In this document: positions 31,412 to 41,078 of the stretch, one piece after another
Position numbering within the stretch: position 1 is the first letter of the stretch
Layout of the letters: each line of letters begins with the position of its first letter
Assembly: GCA_002839445.1 (NCBI GenBank)
Contig: PGYB01000019.1
Location: forward strand, 1-64,000
Direction: 5' to 3'
From: Candidatus Riflebacteria bacterium HGW-Riflebacteria-1
Lineage (GTDB): Bacteria > Muiribacteriota > Ozemobacteria > Ozemobacterales > Ozemobacteraceae
Length of the DNA: 64,000 bases
The notes under the pieces: generated by a model
The model's database searches: none
What the model was told of the DNA's origin: nothing
What the model saw: only the letters and a program-made list of their open reading frames with translations
Translations under genes and position numbers: made by a program

Positions 31412-32305
31412 TCAAGTGCTTTTACGGTAACCCAGTCTCTCAACCCACTGTTCGTCACGGCGCCAGTTTTCTCGAACTTTTATCCACAACTGTAAAAAAA
31501 TATCACGTCCGAGAAGGTCATTCAACCTTTGCCGCGCAATCTGCCCGAGAGTCTTGATTCCATCGCCGCCTTTGCCGACAATAATTTTTTTGTGGCTTTC
31601 CTTCTCAACATAAATCGTCGCTTCAACAAAGGTTTTGCCGTTTTCGCGCTCTTTGAACTCTTCAACTTGAACAGCTATTGAGTGTGGCACTTCCTGATAA
31701 AACCGCTGCAAAGCCACTTCACGCACGGTTTCTTCGACAATTTCCCGTTCAGAAAGGCTTGTATAAGCGTCGACATCATACGCATACGGGCCTTCGGGAA
31801 CCACCTGTTGCAGTGCAGCCAGAACCTCATCATGCCCCTTATCTCTGGCCGCAGCTGTAACAATAACCTGCTCGAACTTGTAGAAACCCGCGTATTGATC
31901 GCGAATTTTCGCGATCGTCACAACATCAACCAGATCGGACTTGTTAAGCACGAGAAAAAGCGGCATACCGCTCTCAGGGTTTAACTGGGCAAGATAGCTC
32001 TGATCTTCTTCAGGCTTGGGCTCAGAAAGATCAACCAGATAGAGACCGGCCTGCAAACCTTTAACTGTCGACAAGATCTCATCATGCATATAGGCATCAA
32101 GCTTATTCTTAATCGCGTGTAATCCCGGAGTGTCACAAAAAACCAGCTGACATTCGTCGACTGTGAGAATGCCAAGTATTCGCTTGCGCGTGGTCTGCGG
32201 CCGTTTTGAAACGATCGAGACACGCTCGCCAACCAGAGCGTTAACCAGAGTAGATTTGCCGGCATTAGCACGGCCAAAGACGCCTACTGCGCCAAACTTT
32301 GTCAT
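31412..32305 (-). CDS. era: Ribosome-assembly GTPase Era
   Basis: Era binds the 3' end of 16S rRNA and helps mature the 30S subunit. The G1 motif is GRANAGKSTLV (usual form GRPNVGKST), G3 is FCDTPGLH, and G4 is LNKSDLV. The C-terminal KH domain has IIVGKGGDGIKTLGQIAR. I place the start at ATG 32305, with AGGGAT upstream, giving 297 residues. A TTG six codons upstream would extend it into the preceding gene. It follows the DUF3048 gene with one base between, in the expected phoH-ybeY-era neighbourhood. Confidence 0.93.
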   Translation of the reverse strand: MTKFGAVGVFGRANAGKSTLVNALVGERVSIVSKRPQTTRKRILGILTVDECQLVFCDTPGLHAIKNKLDAYMHDEILSTVKGLQAGLYLVDLSEPKPEEDQSYLAQLNPESGMPLFLVLNKSDLVDVVTIAKIRDQYAGFYKFEQVIVTAAARDKGHDEVLAALQQVVPEGPYAYDVDAYTSLSEREIVEETVREVALQRFYQEVPHSIAVQVEEFKERENGKTFVEATIYVEKESHKKIIVGKGGDGIKTLGQIARQRLNDLLGRDIFLQLWIKVRENWRRDEQWVERLGYRKST

Positions 32306-32306
32306 A

Positions 32307-34274
32307 TTATCCCTGCTTTCCAATTTCTGCTGTTGCGCTGGCCGCTTCTATTACTTCTTTGCCGGCCACCGGTGCTATATCTTCAACGCCATTAAATCCA
32401 AGTTTATGAGAAGGAGAAACCACCTGAACCCACACCGGGAGTTCTCTGGGAAAGAGATATTCACGACCGGCAGCGTCTTTATAGCTGGTCAATTCACGCG
32501 GCGTCTTTTTAAGCCAAGTCACCTTAGTCATACGGCCGTTCTCGAGAACCCAGGCCTTGCCGCTGCCGATAAAACTTATTTCCTGACGGCCGGCCTGGTC
32601 AACTACCTGCATCGCGGCAATCTGCACTATTACGGCAGATGCCCGCAAAGGCTGCTGCGTTTCACGGTCTACATGCAACACATTATTCATATAGCGCTGA
32701 TACGCACCATTCTCAAACTTAAAGTCAAGCGTGTAATTGCCGTGGTACCTGATGCGCACAGATTCACCGCTCTCTGCGCCCGTCAAATCTGTAGTGCCGT
32801 AATTTATAAGTCTGGGAGCAGCCGACAGAGTCATTTTAATCTTGTCAGACATGTAATCAAGAATACCAGCACCTCTGCTATACAGATTGTGTGGCGCCTT
32901 GCGACTGTTGTCTCTGAAAAACGGCTTAGAATGCTTTATTTCATCGACAGAATTTATGCCACTTTTCGACAGATAAGCATAGCCAACCGGGCTGCTGCCA
33001 CAATGCACATAGAGCGCATCGATTTCGAGCGCCCGGTCAATAAAGTATTCACGACAGCTTCTTACCGGCCCCAGAAGTTTCGGCAGCCTGGTATAAATAG
33101 CCATGAATCTGGTAATACCACCTTCAACCGGCATTTCATATACCATATCTGCCTGATCAAGCCCAGATTGCGGGCGTGACTTGTTATGATTTTCGATCAT
33201 GATTGCGAGCGGCCGCATGACAGAGCCAGAAGCAATCTCAACAGGAGCTGGCACAACGACAGTAACTGTGGCAACCGGCGGTGCCACGACAACAGGCAAT
33301 GATGCAACAATCTGCGGTAATGCAACAGACGCCGGCGCTGTCGCAACCGTTGTCGTGACAACAGCTGGAATTGCAATCGGCGCAACCACTGTCAGTGAAG
33401 CTGTAACCGGTCTGGTTGCAGAAGCAGCAGAGACTTCAGCAACTGGCTTGTCTCGCACAACTACGCTGACCGGCTTTTTATAAGGCACCGGCTGGCTGAC
33501 TATTTTTGCAGCAGCCGAAGCAACTGCCGGCGGTGTAACGATAAGGCCTCCTGATGGCAGATCGGGCTTTTTATCAGGTTTGGCCGCTGCAGTTTCTGAT
33601 GGCGGCGACACAATCTGGACAGGCTCTACCAGTATGGGGGTTTTTTGCGGCATATTGGTAGGAAAAGGCGACCTGGGGTGAATAAGCGGAGGAACTGGCT
33701 GAGCAGAAAGCTTATGTTCTGGCGCTTTTGCAGCAACCGTCTCGGTTGACGCACTTGCCGGGCCAAACTTGAGCTGGGCGGCATTCTGCAGCCCCGGACT
33801 CAATAGAGTACGCAGATCAATCGGGTGAAAGTATGGCCGCGGCTGGAGCTTTAATTCACCACCGGCTGCCACAGGCTGATCTTTCGCGAGAGTGCTGCCA
33901 GGAATGGCACCCAGAGCATTGGCGCGCATTTTTACTGTCAGCGCTGCCTGCAGCTGCCTTGATTCGCGAAACAGACCATTAAGCTTTTTTATATAATGGT
34001 ATTTAAGAGGAGTTTCAATGCCAGCAAACTGCGTTATGCGCTCTTCAAGAAAATCCAGAACTCCTGCAAGATCGCTCGCAGCAGCTTTCTGGCTGAGCAA
34101 TGGCGACTTGGAAGCTGGCGCCATGGCGCGTTTCATTTCAAGATTGATAAGATTAACAGTATCACGCAGCTCGAAATACTGTCTGATTTCATCAAGGTTT
34201 CCGGATTGGGCATGTGACCAGACAGGTGTGATCAACAGCAGTATCACCGAAAACACAACAGCAAACCTGTTCAT
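32307..34274 (-). CDS. Exported DUF3048 (YerB-like) protein with a long Ala/Pro/Val-rich linker
   Basis: The start at ATG 34274 has GAGGT upstream and gives a 655-residue protein with a signal peptide (MNRFAVVFSVILLLITPVWS). Residues about 130-345 form a low-complexity stretch of Ala, Val, Pro and Thr with repeated short phrases such as VVAPIAIPAVVTTTV. The C-terminal 290 residues match the DUF3048/YerB family (RPLAIMIENHNKSRPQSGLD, ITRFMAIYTRLPKLLGPVRS). YerB-type proteins are exported lipoproteins or wall-associated proteins of unknown function. This one lacks a lipobox. The linker may span the periplasm or wall. Confidence 0.85.
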   Translation of the reverse strand: MNRFAVVFSVILLLITPVWSHAQSGNLDEIRQYFELRDTVNLINLEMKRAMAPASKSPLLSQKAAASDLAGVLDFLEERITQFAGIETPLKYHYIKKLNGLFRESRQLQAALTVKMRANALGAIPGSTLAKDQPVAAGGELKLQPRPYFHPIDLRTLLSPGLQNAAQLKFGPASASTETVAAKAPEHKLSAQPVPPLIHPRSPFPTNMPQKTPILVEPVQIVSPPSETAAAKPDKKPDLPSGGLIVTPPAVASAAAKIVSQPVPYKKPVSVVVRDKPVAEVSAASATRPVTASLTVVAPIAIPAVVTTTVATAPASVALPQIVASLPVVVAPPVATVTVVVPAPVEIASGSVMRPLAIMIENHNKSRPQSGLDQADMVYEMPVEGGITRFMAIYTRLPKLLGPVRSCREYFIDRALEIDALYVHCGSSPVGYAYLSKSGINSVDEIKHSKPFFRDNSRKAPHNLYSRGAGILDYMSDKIKMTLSAAPRLINYGTTDLTGAESGESVRIRYHGNYTLDFKFENGAYQRYMNNVLHVDRETQQPLRASAVIVQIAAMQVVDQAGRQEISFIGSGKAWVLENGRMTKVTWLKKTPRELTSYKDAAGREYLFPRELPVWVQVVSPSHKLGFNGVEDIAPVAGKEVIEAASATAEIGKQG

Positions 34275-34290
34275 GCTATACCTCACGCAA

Positions 34291-35004
34291 TTAATGTGGA
34301 ATGACAAATTCTTTGCCTGCTTCTTCATCGCCCGATTCTACGCTTCTTCCTGGCTGTACCAGGCCGCCCGAAATAACTACCTTCATGGCATCCTCGATGT
34401 CGAGGTGAGTATCAACAATTTTTGTCTTTTCTAGAATCAACAAAAAACCGGAAGTTGGATTGGGCGTTGTTGGCACAAAAACGGTCACCATATCGAGGTC
34501 ATCGAGAGATTTTTCTCTGGTGTGAATAACAAAGTCGGCGGTAACAAAACCAATGACCCAGCAATGTTCCTTTGGGTATTCAAGCATGACAACACGTTTA
34601 AATTCGCCGTGGTTCTTTTGAATGACCACGTCAGCAACCTGTTTAATGCCATTATAAAGTGATCTCACCACAGGAATACGATCAAGAGAGCCCTCGATAC
34701 CATTTATGATACGTCGGCCAAAATAGTTCTGGGCGATCATGCCAACACTGACACATAGAATCGCCGTAATTATCAGCCCCACGCCGGGAATGCGATAGCC
34801 GATTGCGCGACTGACCGCGACGCCAAGAAGGCCATCGGTGAGCTGAAACACCGCGAACATGATGTAGATGGTTACCATAAGAGGAACCAGCACAAGAACA
34901 CCGGTAAGCAGGTATTTACGTATAAGCAGAAATACCTGATTCAACTTTTCTCCGGCATCAGCTAATGTTCGGTTAAGTCTTTCGTGCTCTATCGGTAATT
35001 TCAT
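34291..35004 (-). CDS. DUF502 family membrane protein
   Basis: This 237-residue protein has two N-terminal membrane helices (about residues 33-56 and 72-93) and a C-terminal soluble domain. The sequence FVPTTPNPTSGFLLILEK matches the conserved end of the DUF502 family, and GIKQVADVVIQK is also typical. The function of DUF502 proteins is not established. It ends 16 bases before the DUF3048 gene start, and both are probably in one transcription unit with era. Confidence 0.88.
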   Translation of the reverse strand: MKLPIEHERLNRTLADAGEKLNQVFLLIRKYLLTGVLVLVPLMVTIYIMFAVFQLTDGLLGVAVSRAIGYRIPGVGLIITAILCVSVGMIAQNYFGRRIINGIEGSLDRIPVVRSLYNGIKQVADVVIQKNHGEFKRVVMLEYPKEHCWVIGFVTADFVIHTREKSLDDLDMVTVFVPTTPNPTSGFLLILEKTKIVDTHLDIEDAMKVVISGGLVQPGRSVESGDEEAGKEFVIPH

Positions 35005-35197
35005 AAATCAATTTACTGCCCTGACGACTCTCGACTATTGGCATTCTACTCCATCTAACAACAAAATACCGACACCATTATACTTCAATTCTGTTCGCTG
35101 TTTGTAAACATTCGTCGTGAATTTCTCAGCCAGTCCTCAAACAGGAAGCTGGTGGATCTTATGACCCGGGGATGGCTGTTCATGTTGTCGAAAACGG

Positions 35198-36511
35198 TCA
35201 ATCTGCAGCTGAGTTTTCAGGAAGCGGCGAATTCATCGTGAATTTTACCCGAAGAATACGATTGCCCTTTATTTCAGTCACCTGAAAAATGCCTTGCGGC
35301 TCTTCAAAAGACTCGCCACGCTGCGGTATACGACCCAGTTTTTCGAGCACAAAACCACCAACCGTCTCTGAATCTTCGTATTCAAGCTCACAGTTGAGTT
35401 CGGCTTCAAGATCACTGATGCTGTAGCGTGCATCAATACTGTAGGCATTCGCATCGACCCGGTTCATTGGTGCCTGTTCTTCAAGATCATACTCATCGAC
35501 GATCTCACCAACAATTTCTTCGAGCAGATCTTCGATGGTTACCAACCCCGATATGCCGCCGTATTCATCAACAACCATGGCCAGATGCTGTTTGCGCTTC
35601 TGAAATTCGCTGAGCAGATCATTAAGCTTCTTGGTTTCAGGCACAAAGAATGGTGGCCGCAGAAGTTTGAAAAGATCGTAATTCACCTGTATTTCGTTGA
35701 GCTTGATCAGAATATCCTTGACGTAGAGGATGCCAACGACTTTGTCGATGTTGCCATCATACACCGGAAACCGCGAGTGCCCATCTTCACGGATAAATTT
35801 GAGCAGATCTTCGAGCCCGATACTGATCGGCATCGCGATAATGTCAGGGCGCGGCACCATGACTTCGCGAACCAGGGTATCGCCAAACTCAAACACCGAG
35901 CTGATCATCTCTTTCTCATCACGCTCGATAATACCTACTTCTTCACCGAGTGTAAAATAACTGTCAAGTTCTTCCATTGAAGTAGAAGAACCCAGGCGAC
36001 TGTTCCAGTCGGAGTAACGCGGAAAAACCCTGCTGATAAACCAGATGGTTACCAGCGAAAAGGGTGAGAATACAAACATGATGAGCCGCAATGGCTTAAC
36101 AATAACCCGCGAATAGCCATAAGCGCCGAAAATAGCGATAGTCTTGGGTGCGATTTCACCAAACACAAAAATCACTACGGTCATGATGAGCGCAGCGATG
36201 ATGACGCTCACGGTCGGGCCAACGACAAGCAACTCTTTAAGCCGCGTTTCGGGAAGATAGGCAATAAAAAAGGTTGTTGCGATCGCTGTTGCAGCAACAT
36301 TAACCAGAGTGTTGCCCATGAGCAGCGTAATCAACATTTTCTGTTTGTCGGACAGCACCTTGAGAATTTCAGAAGCCCGGGCGTCTCCTTCGTCCTCAAG
36401 TTTTTTGAGACGAAGTGGCGAAAGTGCGAAAAAAGCAGTCTCGGCAGACGAAAAAAAGGCAGAAAGTAACAGGCAAACCAAAAACAAAATACACGTTATC
36501 GTATCATCCAT
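35198..36511 (-). CDS. CorC/HlyC-family membrane protein with CBS domains
   Basis: This 437-residue protein has the layout of CNNM/CorC-type transporters. The N-terminal DUF21 membrane domain (about residues 1-190) has FFSSAETAFFALSPLRLKKLE and IFGEIAPKTIA-type segments. Two CBS domains follow (MVPRPDIIAMPISIGLEDLL, VVDEYGGISGLVTIEDLLEEIVGEI), then a C-terminal CorC_HlyC domain (IDARYSISDLEAEL). Family members are linked to Mg2+ or other divalent-cation export. It lies between ybeY and DUF502, and its spacing to ybeY is 40 bases. Confidence 0.9.
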   Translation of the reverse strand: MDDTITCILFLVCLLLSAFFSSAETAFFALSPLRLKKLEDEGDARASEILKVLSDKQKMLITLLMGNTLVNVAATAIATTFFIAYLPETRLKELLVVGPTVSVIIAALIMTVVIFVFGEIAPKTIAIFGAYGYSRVIVKPLRLIMFVFSPFSLVTIWFISRVFPRYSDWNSRLGSSTSMEELDSYFTLGEEVGIIERDEKEMISSVFEFGDTLVREVMVPRPDIIAMPISIGLEDLLKFIREDGHSRFPVYDGNIDKVVGILYVKDILIKLNEIQVNYDLFKLLRPPFFVPETKKLNDLLSEFQKRKQHLAMVVDEYGGISGLVTIEDLLEEIVGEIVDEYDLEEQAPMNRVDANAYSIDARYSISDLEAELNCELEYEDSETVGGFVLEKLGRIPQRGESFEEPQGIFQVTEIKGNRILRVKFTMNSPLPENSAAD

Positions 36512-36551
36512 ATCTCTTACTGAAACATCCTTCTCTGGTCATGTTACGCCG

Positions 36552-37055
36552 CTAATCGGCAGCTATGGCTCGTTTTATTATTGGAGCGGGTTCTTCGCCT
36601 TCGATGCAGCTTAACATCTTCTTTTCACACAAATGTCTGAAAATTGTCACTTCACGTTCGCGCATTTTTTTTCTCGGGATTTTGCTAGAATGTTCGTAGC
36701 CATGCAGGTGCAACAATCCGTGAATCAAAAGAAAAACAAGCTCAAGAAGCACCGGGTGTTTGAGGCTATCAGCCTGTCTAGCCGCGGTTTCAGTGCTGAT
36801 TACTATGTCGCCGAGCATTCTAATTTCGGATTCAAACTGCTCTTCTTCCATCGGAAAAGAGAGCACATCTGTCGGCTGGTTCTTGCCCCGGTAATCACGG
36901 TTCAGCTTCTGAATAAAATCATCGTCACAAAAAACCAGCGAGAGCTCAGCACTTTCAGGCGAAGCCTCAAACCTCATAATTTCTTCGGCGACTGCCTTAA
37001 TGTAATCGAGGTCGATAGCAAACTGTTCCTGTCGATTACTGATCAGAACTTCCAT
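36552..37055 (-). CDS. ybeY: Endoribonuclease YbeY
   Basis: YbeY is a single-strand-specific, zinc-dependent endoribonuclease needed for 16S rRNA 3' maturation and ribosome quality control. The 167-residue protein shows DDDFIQKLNRDYRGKNQPTD and the catalytic HGLLHLHGYEH motif (three His), with Glu in place of the usual Asp in GYxH. It overlaps the preceding HD-domain gene by 20 bases. Order phoH-pgpH-ybeY is the common bacterial arrangement. Confidence 0.93.
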   Translation of the reverse strand: MEVLISNRQEQFAIDLDYIKAVAEEIMRFEASPESAELSLVFCDDDFIQKLNRDYRGKNQPTDVLSFPMEEEQFESEIRMLGDIVISTETAARQADSLKHPVLLELVFLLIHGLLHLHGYEHSSKIPRKKMREREVTIFRHLCEKKMLSCIEGEEPAPIIKRAIAAD

Positions 37056-39216
37056 CGGTTACCGCCTTCATCTGATTTGATAACTTACCAGGATAATCTA
37101 CTCTGCCATGGTACATTGAAGTCAGGGTTCTGACAAATGTCTGTTCGATTTTTTCAATATCTTTCAAGGTAAGGTCACTTTCGTCTAGCTGATTTTCATC
37201 TTTGAGCTTGTGCTCGATTATGCGCTGTACAAGACCTTCTATCTTGCTGTGCGTGTGTTGCGGCAAAGTTCTGGCAGCAGCTTCAACCGAGTCGGCCAGC
37301 ATGAGAATTGCAGCTTCTTTGCTCTGTGGCTTGGGCCCGGGGTATCTGAAGCGTTCTTCATTAACTTCGTCGCCATCCTTAAGTTTCTTAGCTTCCTCAA
37401 AAAAGTAGCTGATAAGCGTAGTACCGTGGTGCTGCGACATAATCGACAGAACACGCTCTGGCAGGTGGTACTCGCGACCGAGATCAAGACTGTCGCGAAT
37501 GTGTCCGATCAGAATCAGACTCGACATATACGGCGTCACCTGGTCATGACGATTCTCGCTGGACTGGTTCTCAGCGAAATACGATGGCCGCTTGATTTTG
37601 CCAATATCATGAAAATAGGAGGCGATCTTGGTCAGCAAAGGATCGGCATTGACGCAGCTGGCAGCTGCTTCGGCCATTGTTGCCACGGCGATACTGTGCT
37701 GATAGGTGCCGGGGGCTTCGTCAGCCAGTTTACGCAGAAGCGGTTGCGACAGATCCGTCAGCTCAAGCAGTCGCGAATTGGTGGCGAGCGAGAAAACGCT
37801 TTCCATATAAGGCAGCACGCCATTTGCCAGAATGCCTGACAGAATGCCGTTGAACATGCCAAAACTTACCAGCATGGCGATCTGTTTGAAATCCATTGTA
37901 GAAATGCTCTCTGAGTCGAGCAGAAGAAACGCCAGCACCGCAATAGAGCTGGCCAGGCCGATTTTGATACCAGACGACCCGATAAGATTCCGCATATCAC
38001 TGGCCCGGGAAGCGGCGCGCCACGCCAGAATACCAGCCATCGCGCCATAAAGGCTGATGACGACAAAGCGCACATTTGATTCGGCTACGACAAACATCAT
38101 CAGACCCAAAGAAAAGACATGAAACAGCGCAATGCGGCCATCAAGCAGCATAGTCATCAGCAACGCCACCGCCGGGAGCGGTGTCAGCAGAATGGCAAGG
38201 TATGGGCGATCAAAAATTACGCCGAGCGCGTGGGCAGTCTTGGCGAGCGCCAATGTAGTAAGACAGAGTACCGCGAGCATTTTATACTGCTCGCAGTCGG
38301 TAAGAATGTTTTTATCTTCGAGACGCAGGTATACAAGTGAAATCAGCACAGCAAGCAGAGCCAGCAGAAAATTTCCCATTAGCGACAGCAAACGGTTTTT
38401 ATGCATCTGGCTGGCTATTTTCTTGAGAACAAAGTAGTCGTCAGCGGTGACAATTGCGCCCTCGTCGATGATCTTCTGTCCTTTCTGAAACGTGCGAACA
38501 ACTGGCTGAATAGCTTTTGCAGCAGCATCGCGCTGCTGTCTGGTCAGCTTTTCATCTTCGATAACATTTATCATTATCGCGTTGCGCACAAGTGATGTCA
38601 TGATAGCCTTGAAACCCATGCCTTCAGGGTAATCATCTACGCTGGTGCGCACTTCCTGGCGGATCAGCTCAAGATTCTGTGCCGAAATTACCTTCTGGCC
38701 AATATTAGAAATAAGGCGACGCGAGACCGTCACCAGATTATCTACCTGAGCGGGCCTGAGCGTGCGCAGTTGAATCAGCAGACCCGGTTCCAGCAGAGAT
38801 TCTCCCGGAAAATACGAAGCAATAAGGTTTTGCGGAGGCTCTGATATCGGCAATTTTTTAAACTCGTCAAAAAACAGAACAAGGTCAGCGGTAAACTTGT
38901 CAAAACGCTCAAGCATTTTGCCTTCAGCGTCTTCGATGGGCGAAAAAACCGGCGGCACCCGTTCGCGTTCGATCGCACGTAGTTCAGTCGTCTTGGTTTC
39001 GTCGATAAAGCTTATCATTCTTGGCGAACGAATAGTCTTGGCCGCCGGCATGCCTTCTGAAACGTCAGGCGTAAAGCCGGCAGGGTCAATTACGAGTATC
39101 ACCACGAGAAGCGCGAAAAAAAACGCCAGCCACAGCAAAAATTTGCGCTGCAGATTGTCCGGCACATTCAACCATTCGAGAAAACTCGACAGTATCAAGT
39201 TGTTCTTTTCGCTCAC
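37036..39216 (-). CDS. pgpH: PgpH-like 7TM-HD cyclic-di-AMP phosphodiesterase
   Basis: This 726-residue protein has an N-terminal membrane helix (about residues 25-45), a large extracytoplasmic 7TMR-HDED-type domain (about 60-285), several membrane helices (about 285-475), and a C-terminal cytoplasmic HD domain with SYFHDIGKIKRPSYFAEN. The family hydrolyses cyclic-di-AMP. The start is a GTG at 39216 overlapping the phoH stop (GTGA), so translation is coupled. The extracytoplasmic domain may sense a ligand, but which is unknown. Confidence 0.9.
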   Translation of the reverse strand: MSEKNNLILSSFLEWLNVPDNLQRKFLLWLAFFFALLVVILVIDPAGFTPDVSEGMPAAKTIRSPRMISFIDETKTTELRAIERERVPPVFSPIEDAEGKMLERFDKFTADLVLFFDEFKKLPISEPPQNLIASYFPGESLLEPGLLIQLRTLRPAQVDNLVTVSRRLISNIGQKVISAQNLELIRQEVRTSVDDYPEGMGFKAIMTSLVRNAIMINVIEDEKLTRQQRDAAAKAIQPVVRTFQKGQKIIDEGAIVTADDYFVLKKIASQMHKNRLLSLMGNFLLALLAVLISLVYLRLEDKNILTDCEQYKMLAVLCLTTLALAKTAHALGVIFDRPYLAILLTPLPAVALLMTMLLDGRIALFHVFSLGLMMFVVAESNVRFVVISLYGAMAGILAWRAASRASDMRNLIGSSGIKIGLASSIAVLAFLLLDSESISTMDFKQIAMLVSFGMFNGILSGILANGVLPYMESVFSLATNSRLLELTDLSQPLLRKLADEAPGTYQHSIAVATMAEAAASCVNADPLLTKIASYFHDIGKIKRPSYFAENQSSENRHDQVTPYMSSLILIGHIRDSLDLGREYHLPERVLSIMSQHHGTTLISYFFEEAKKLKDGDEVNEERFRYPGPKPQSKEAAILMLADSVEAAARTLPQHTHSKIEGLVQRIIEHKLKDENQLDESDLTLKDIEKIEQTFVRTLTSMYHGRVDYPGKLSNQMKAVTDGSSDQ

Positions 39217-40190
39217 TTCGTTTCTTTTTCCCGCATCTGATATGCATCAAAAGCACTGATAATTCTGCGAACTACCTCATGTCTTATCACGTCTTTGCCA
39301 CAAAGATCAATAAAAGATACCGATTCTACCGAACCGATGATATCGGCAAGTGTCAGCAATGAAGAGTCACTGGGGCGGGGAAGGTCTATCTGCGTGTGAT
39401 CGCCGGTTATAACCAGCTTTGCGCCATAGCCCAGTCTGGTAAGAATCATGCGCATCTGCGGCATTGTCGTGTTCTGTGCTTCATCGAGCACGACAAAAGC
39501 TTCGTTAAAGGTTCTACCACGCATATAGGCCAGCGGAGTAATTTCAATAACTCCCTGACGAATATACTGCTCAAATTTTCCCATGCCGATGAATTCCTGA
39601 AGACAATCATACAACGGCCTGAAATGCGGATCAACTTTCTCCTTAAGGTCTCCGGGCAGGTAACCAAGACTTTCGCCGGCTTCGACAACCGGGCGCGAAA
39701 GAATTACACGGCTGACCCGCTTTTCTTTGAGCGCCTTGATCGCCATTGCTGTCGCAAGAAAGGTTTTGCCAGTACCGGCCGGACCGCGAGCAATGATCAC
39801 CGTATTCTTTTCGATCGCGTCAACATACTGTTGTTGACCAGCGGTCATGGCCCTGACCAAACGCCCGTTAAACGAACTTATCAGGTCAGCAAAAGGCTCT
39901 GAGCTGGCAACAGCCGGCATTTCTTCGCCGGCACAATGGTCGAACAGACGACGCATCTCGTTTTGTTCGAGCGATCCGGATTTTTCGATACGACGCTCAA
40001 GCACGCCAATAAAGCGCTTAACCAGAAGAACTTTTTCAGCCGGGCCTTCCAGGATCAGGCAGTTGCCGCGCGCGCGCGCCGAAAGATCGGCTATGCCTCT
40101 TATCATTAACAACCCGGAATCGGCACCTGCTCCCAAAATATGGCGCGAGGCCTCTTCTGACAGGTCAATTTTTTCCTGCGTCTGACTCAT
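39213..40190 (-). CDS. phoH: PhoH-like ATPase (YbeZ type)
   Basis: This 325-residue PhoH-family P-loop ATPase has Walker A ARGPAGTGKTFLATA and Walker B FVVLDEAQNTT, plus the family phrase GYLPGDLKEKVDPHFRPLYD. The N-terminal 110 residues are a KH-like lead-in region. PhoH-like proteins work with YbeY in RNA metabolism. Start ATG 40190 follows the RbgA stop by three bases. No anomalies. Confidence 0.93.
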   Translation of the reverse strand: MSQTQEKIDLSEEASRHILGAGADSGLLMIRGIADLSARARGNCLILEGPAEKVLLVKRFIGVLERRIEKSGSLEQNEMRRLFDHCAGEEMPAVASSEPFADLISSFNGRLVRAMTAGQQQYVDAIEKNTVIIARGPAGTGKTFLATAMAIKALKEKRVSRVILSRPVVEAGESLGYLPGDLKEKVDPHFRPLYDCLQEFIGMGKFEQYIRQGVIEITPLAYMRGRTFNEAFVVLDEAQNTTMPQMRMILTRLGYGAKLVITGDHTQIDLPRPSDSSLLTLADIIGSVESVSFIDLCGKDVIRHEVVRRIISAFDAYQMREKETK

Positions 40191-40193
40191 AAT

Positions 40194-41069
40194 TCAAAAT
40201 TCTACCTCTGGTTTGTCGGGCTGCAAATCCAATAGTTCAATAACATCGCTGTCAGACTTTTCAATAGTGATGCGCCCGAATCCGCCAGATTGAAAACGTC
40301 TGATAACATCGGTAGCAGCACGCTCGCTGTCTGGTTCCCCACCTTTGATGCAAAAGTTCATCCGCCGTGCATACTCGTCAATAAATCGGTCGTAGCTTTC
40401 GCCACAATCGATTAGGCCTGGCAGCACTGCCTGATTTCCAGTCAGGGTTAGAACGTGCGTCAGGGTTTTCGCGTAACTCCAGGTATCTTCATCTTTTCCC
40501 GGAACGGTATTGATCAGTCGAAGTATGTCGCCACGCCTGAGCAGCCCGTAATCGAGCACTCCAGGCAGATCAAGCAACTCCAGTTCGCCACTGAGCTTGA
40601 TCCATTGAATGTTGCGGGTGACTCCCGGCATATTGGCAGTGCGGGCTGCCTTGCGGCCGGCCAGTGAATTAATCAGTGTCGATTTGCCAACATTCGGAAC
40701 ACCGATGATCATTGCTCTTCGCACCTTACGCGCGGGCGGTTTCTGGCCAGGTTTTACCGTAAAGGCAGCGGTTTTTATAAGCGTAGTCAAGCGCTTAACT
40801 GACTGACGGTCGCGGCAGTCAACGGCCACACAGGTCATTCCCTCTTCGGTGAAACGCTTTATCCACTTTCTGGTCTCGCTCTCATCAGCCAGATCTGACT
40901 TGGCAAGCGCTATTACTGAGTTTTTGCCAAGTCGGTCGATAAAGCCTTTGAGACGCGAACCATTGGGCATTCGCGCGTCAACCAGCTCGACAACGAGGTC
41001 TACGACCGGCAAAAAATGGTCTATAGATTTAAACGCCTTCTTGATGTGCCCGGGAAGTTCTTTGTTCAT
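40194..41069 (-). CDS. ylqF: Ribosome biogenesis GTPase RbgA (YlqF)
   Basis: RbgA is a circularly permuted GTPase that acts in late 50S assembly. The permuted order is visible: G4 ALAKSDL comes first (about residue 57), then G1 GVPNVGKSTLIN (about 125), then G3 LDLPGVL. The protein has 291 residues and the typical N-terminus of the family. The C-terminal domain from about residue 200 is the ANTAR-like rRNA-binding part. It sits between lepB and phoH, nine bases from lepB. Confidence 0.92.
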   Translation of the reverse strand: MNKELPGHIKKAFKSIDHFLPVVDLVVELVDARMPNGSRLKGFIDRLGKNSVIALAKSDLADESETRKWIKRFTEEGMTCVAVDCRDRQSVKRLTTLIKTAAFTVKPGQKPPARKVRRAMIIGVPNVGKSTLINSLAGRKAARTANMPGVTRNIQWIKLSGELELLDLPGVLDYGLLRRGDILRLINTVPGKDEDTWSYAKTLTHVLTLTGNQAVLPGLIDCGESYDRFIDEYARRMNFCIKGGEPDSERAATDVIRRFQSGGFGRITIEKSDSDVIELLDLQPDKPEVEF

Positions 41070-41078
41070 CTAAACTCT

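Noticed and set aside
32163..33179. 338-codon open frame on the plus strand opposite the DUF3048 and era genes
   Set aside because: It is a shadow of two well-supported minus-strand genes.
33199..33483. Thr/Ala/Gly-rich open frame on the plus strand
   Set aside because: It is the antisense of the low-complexity linker of the DUF3048 protein.
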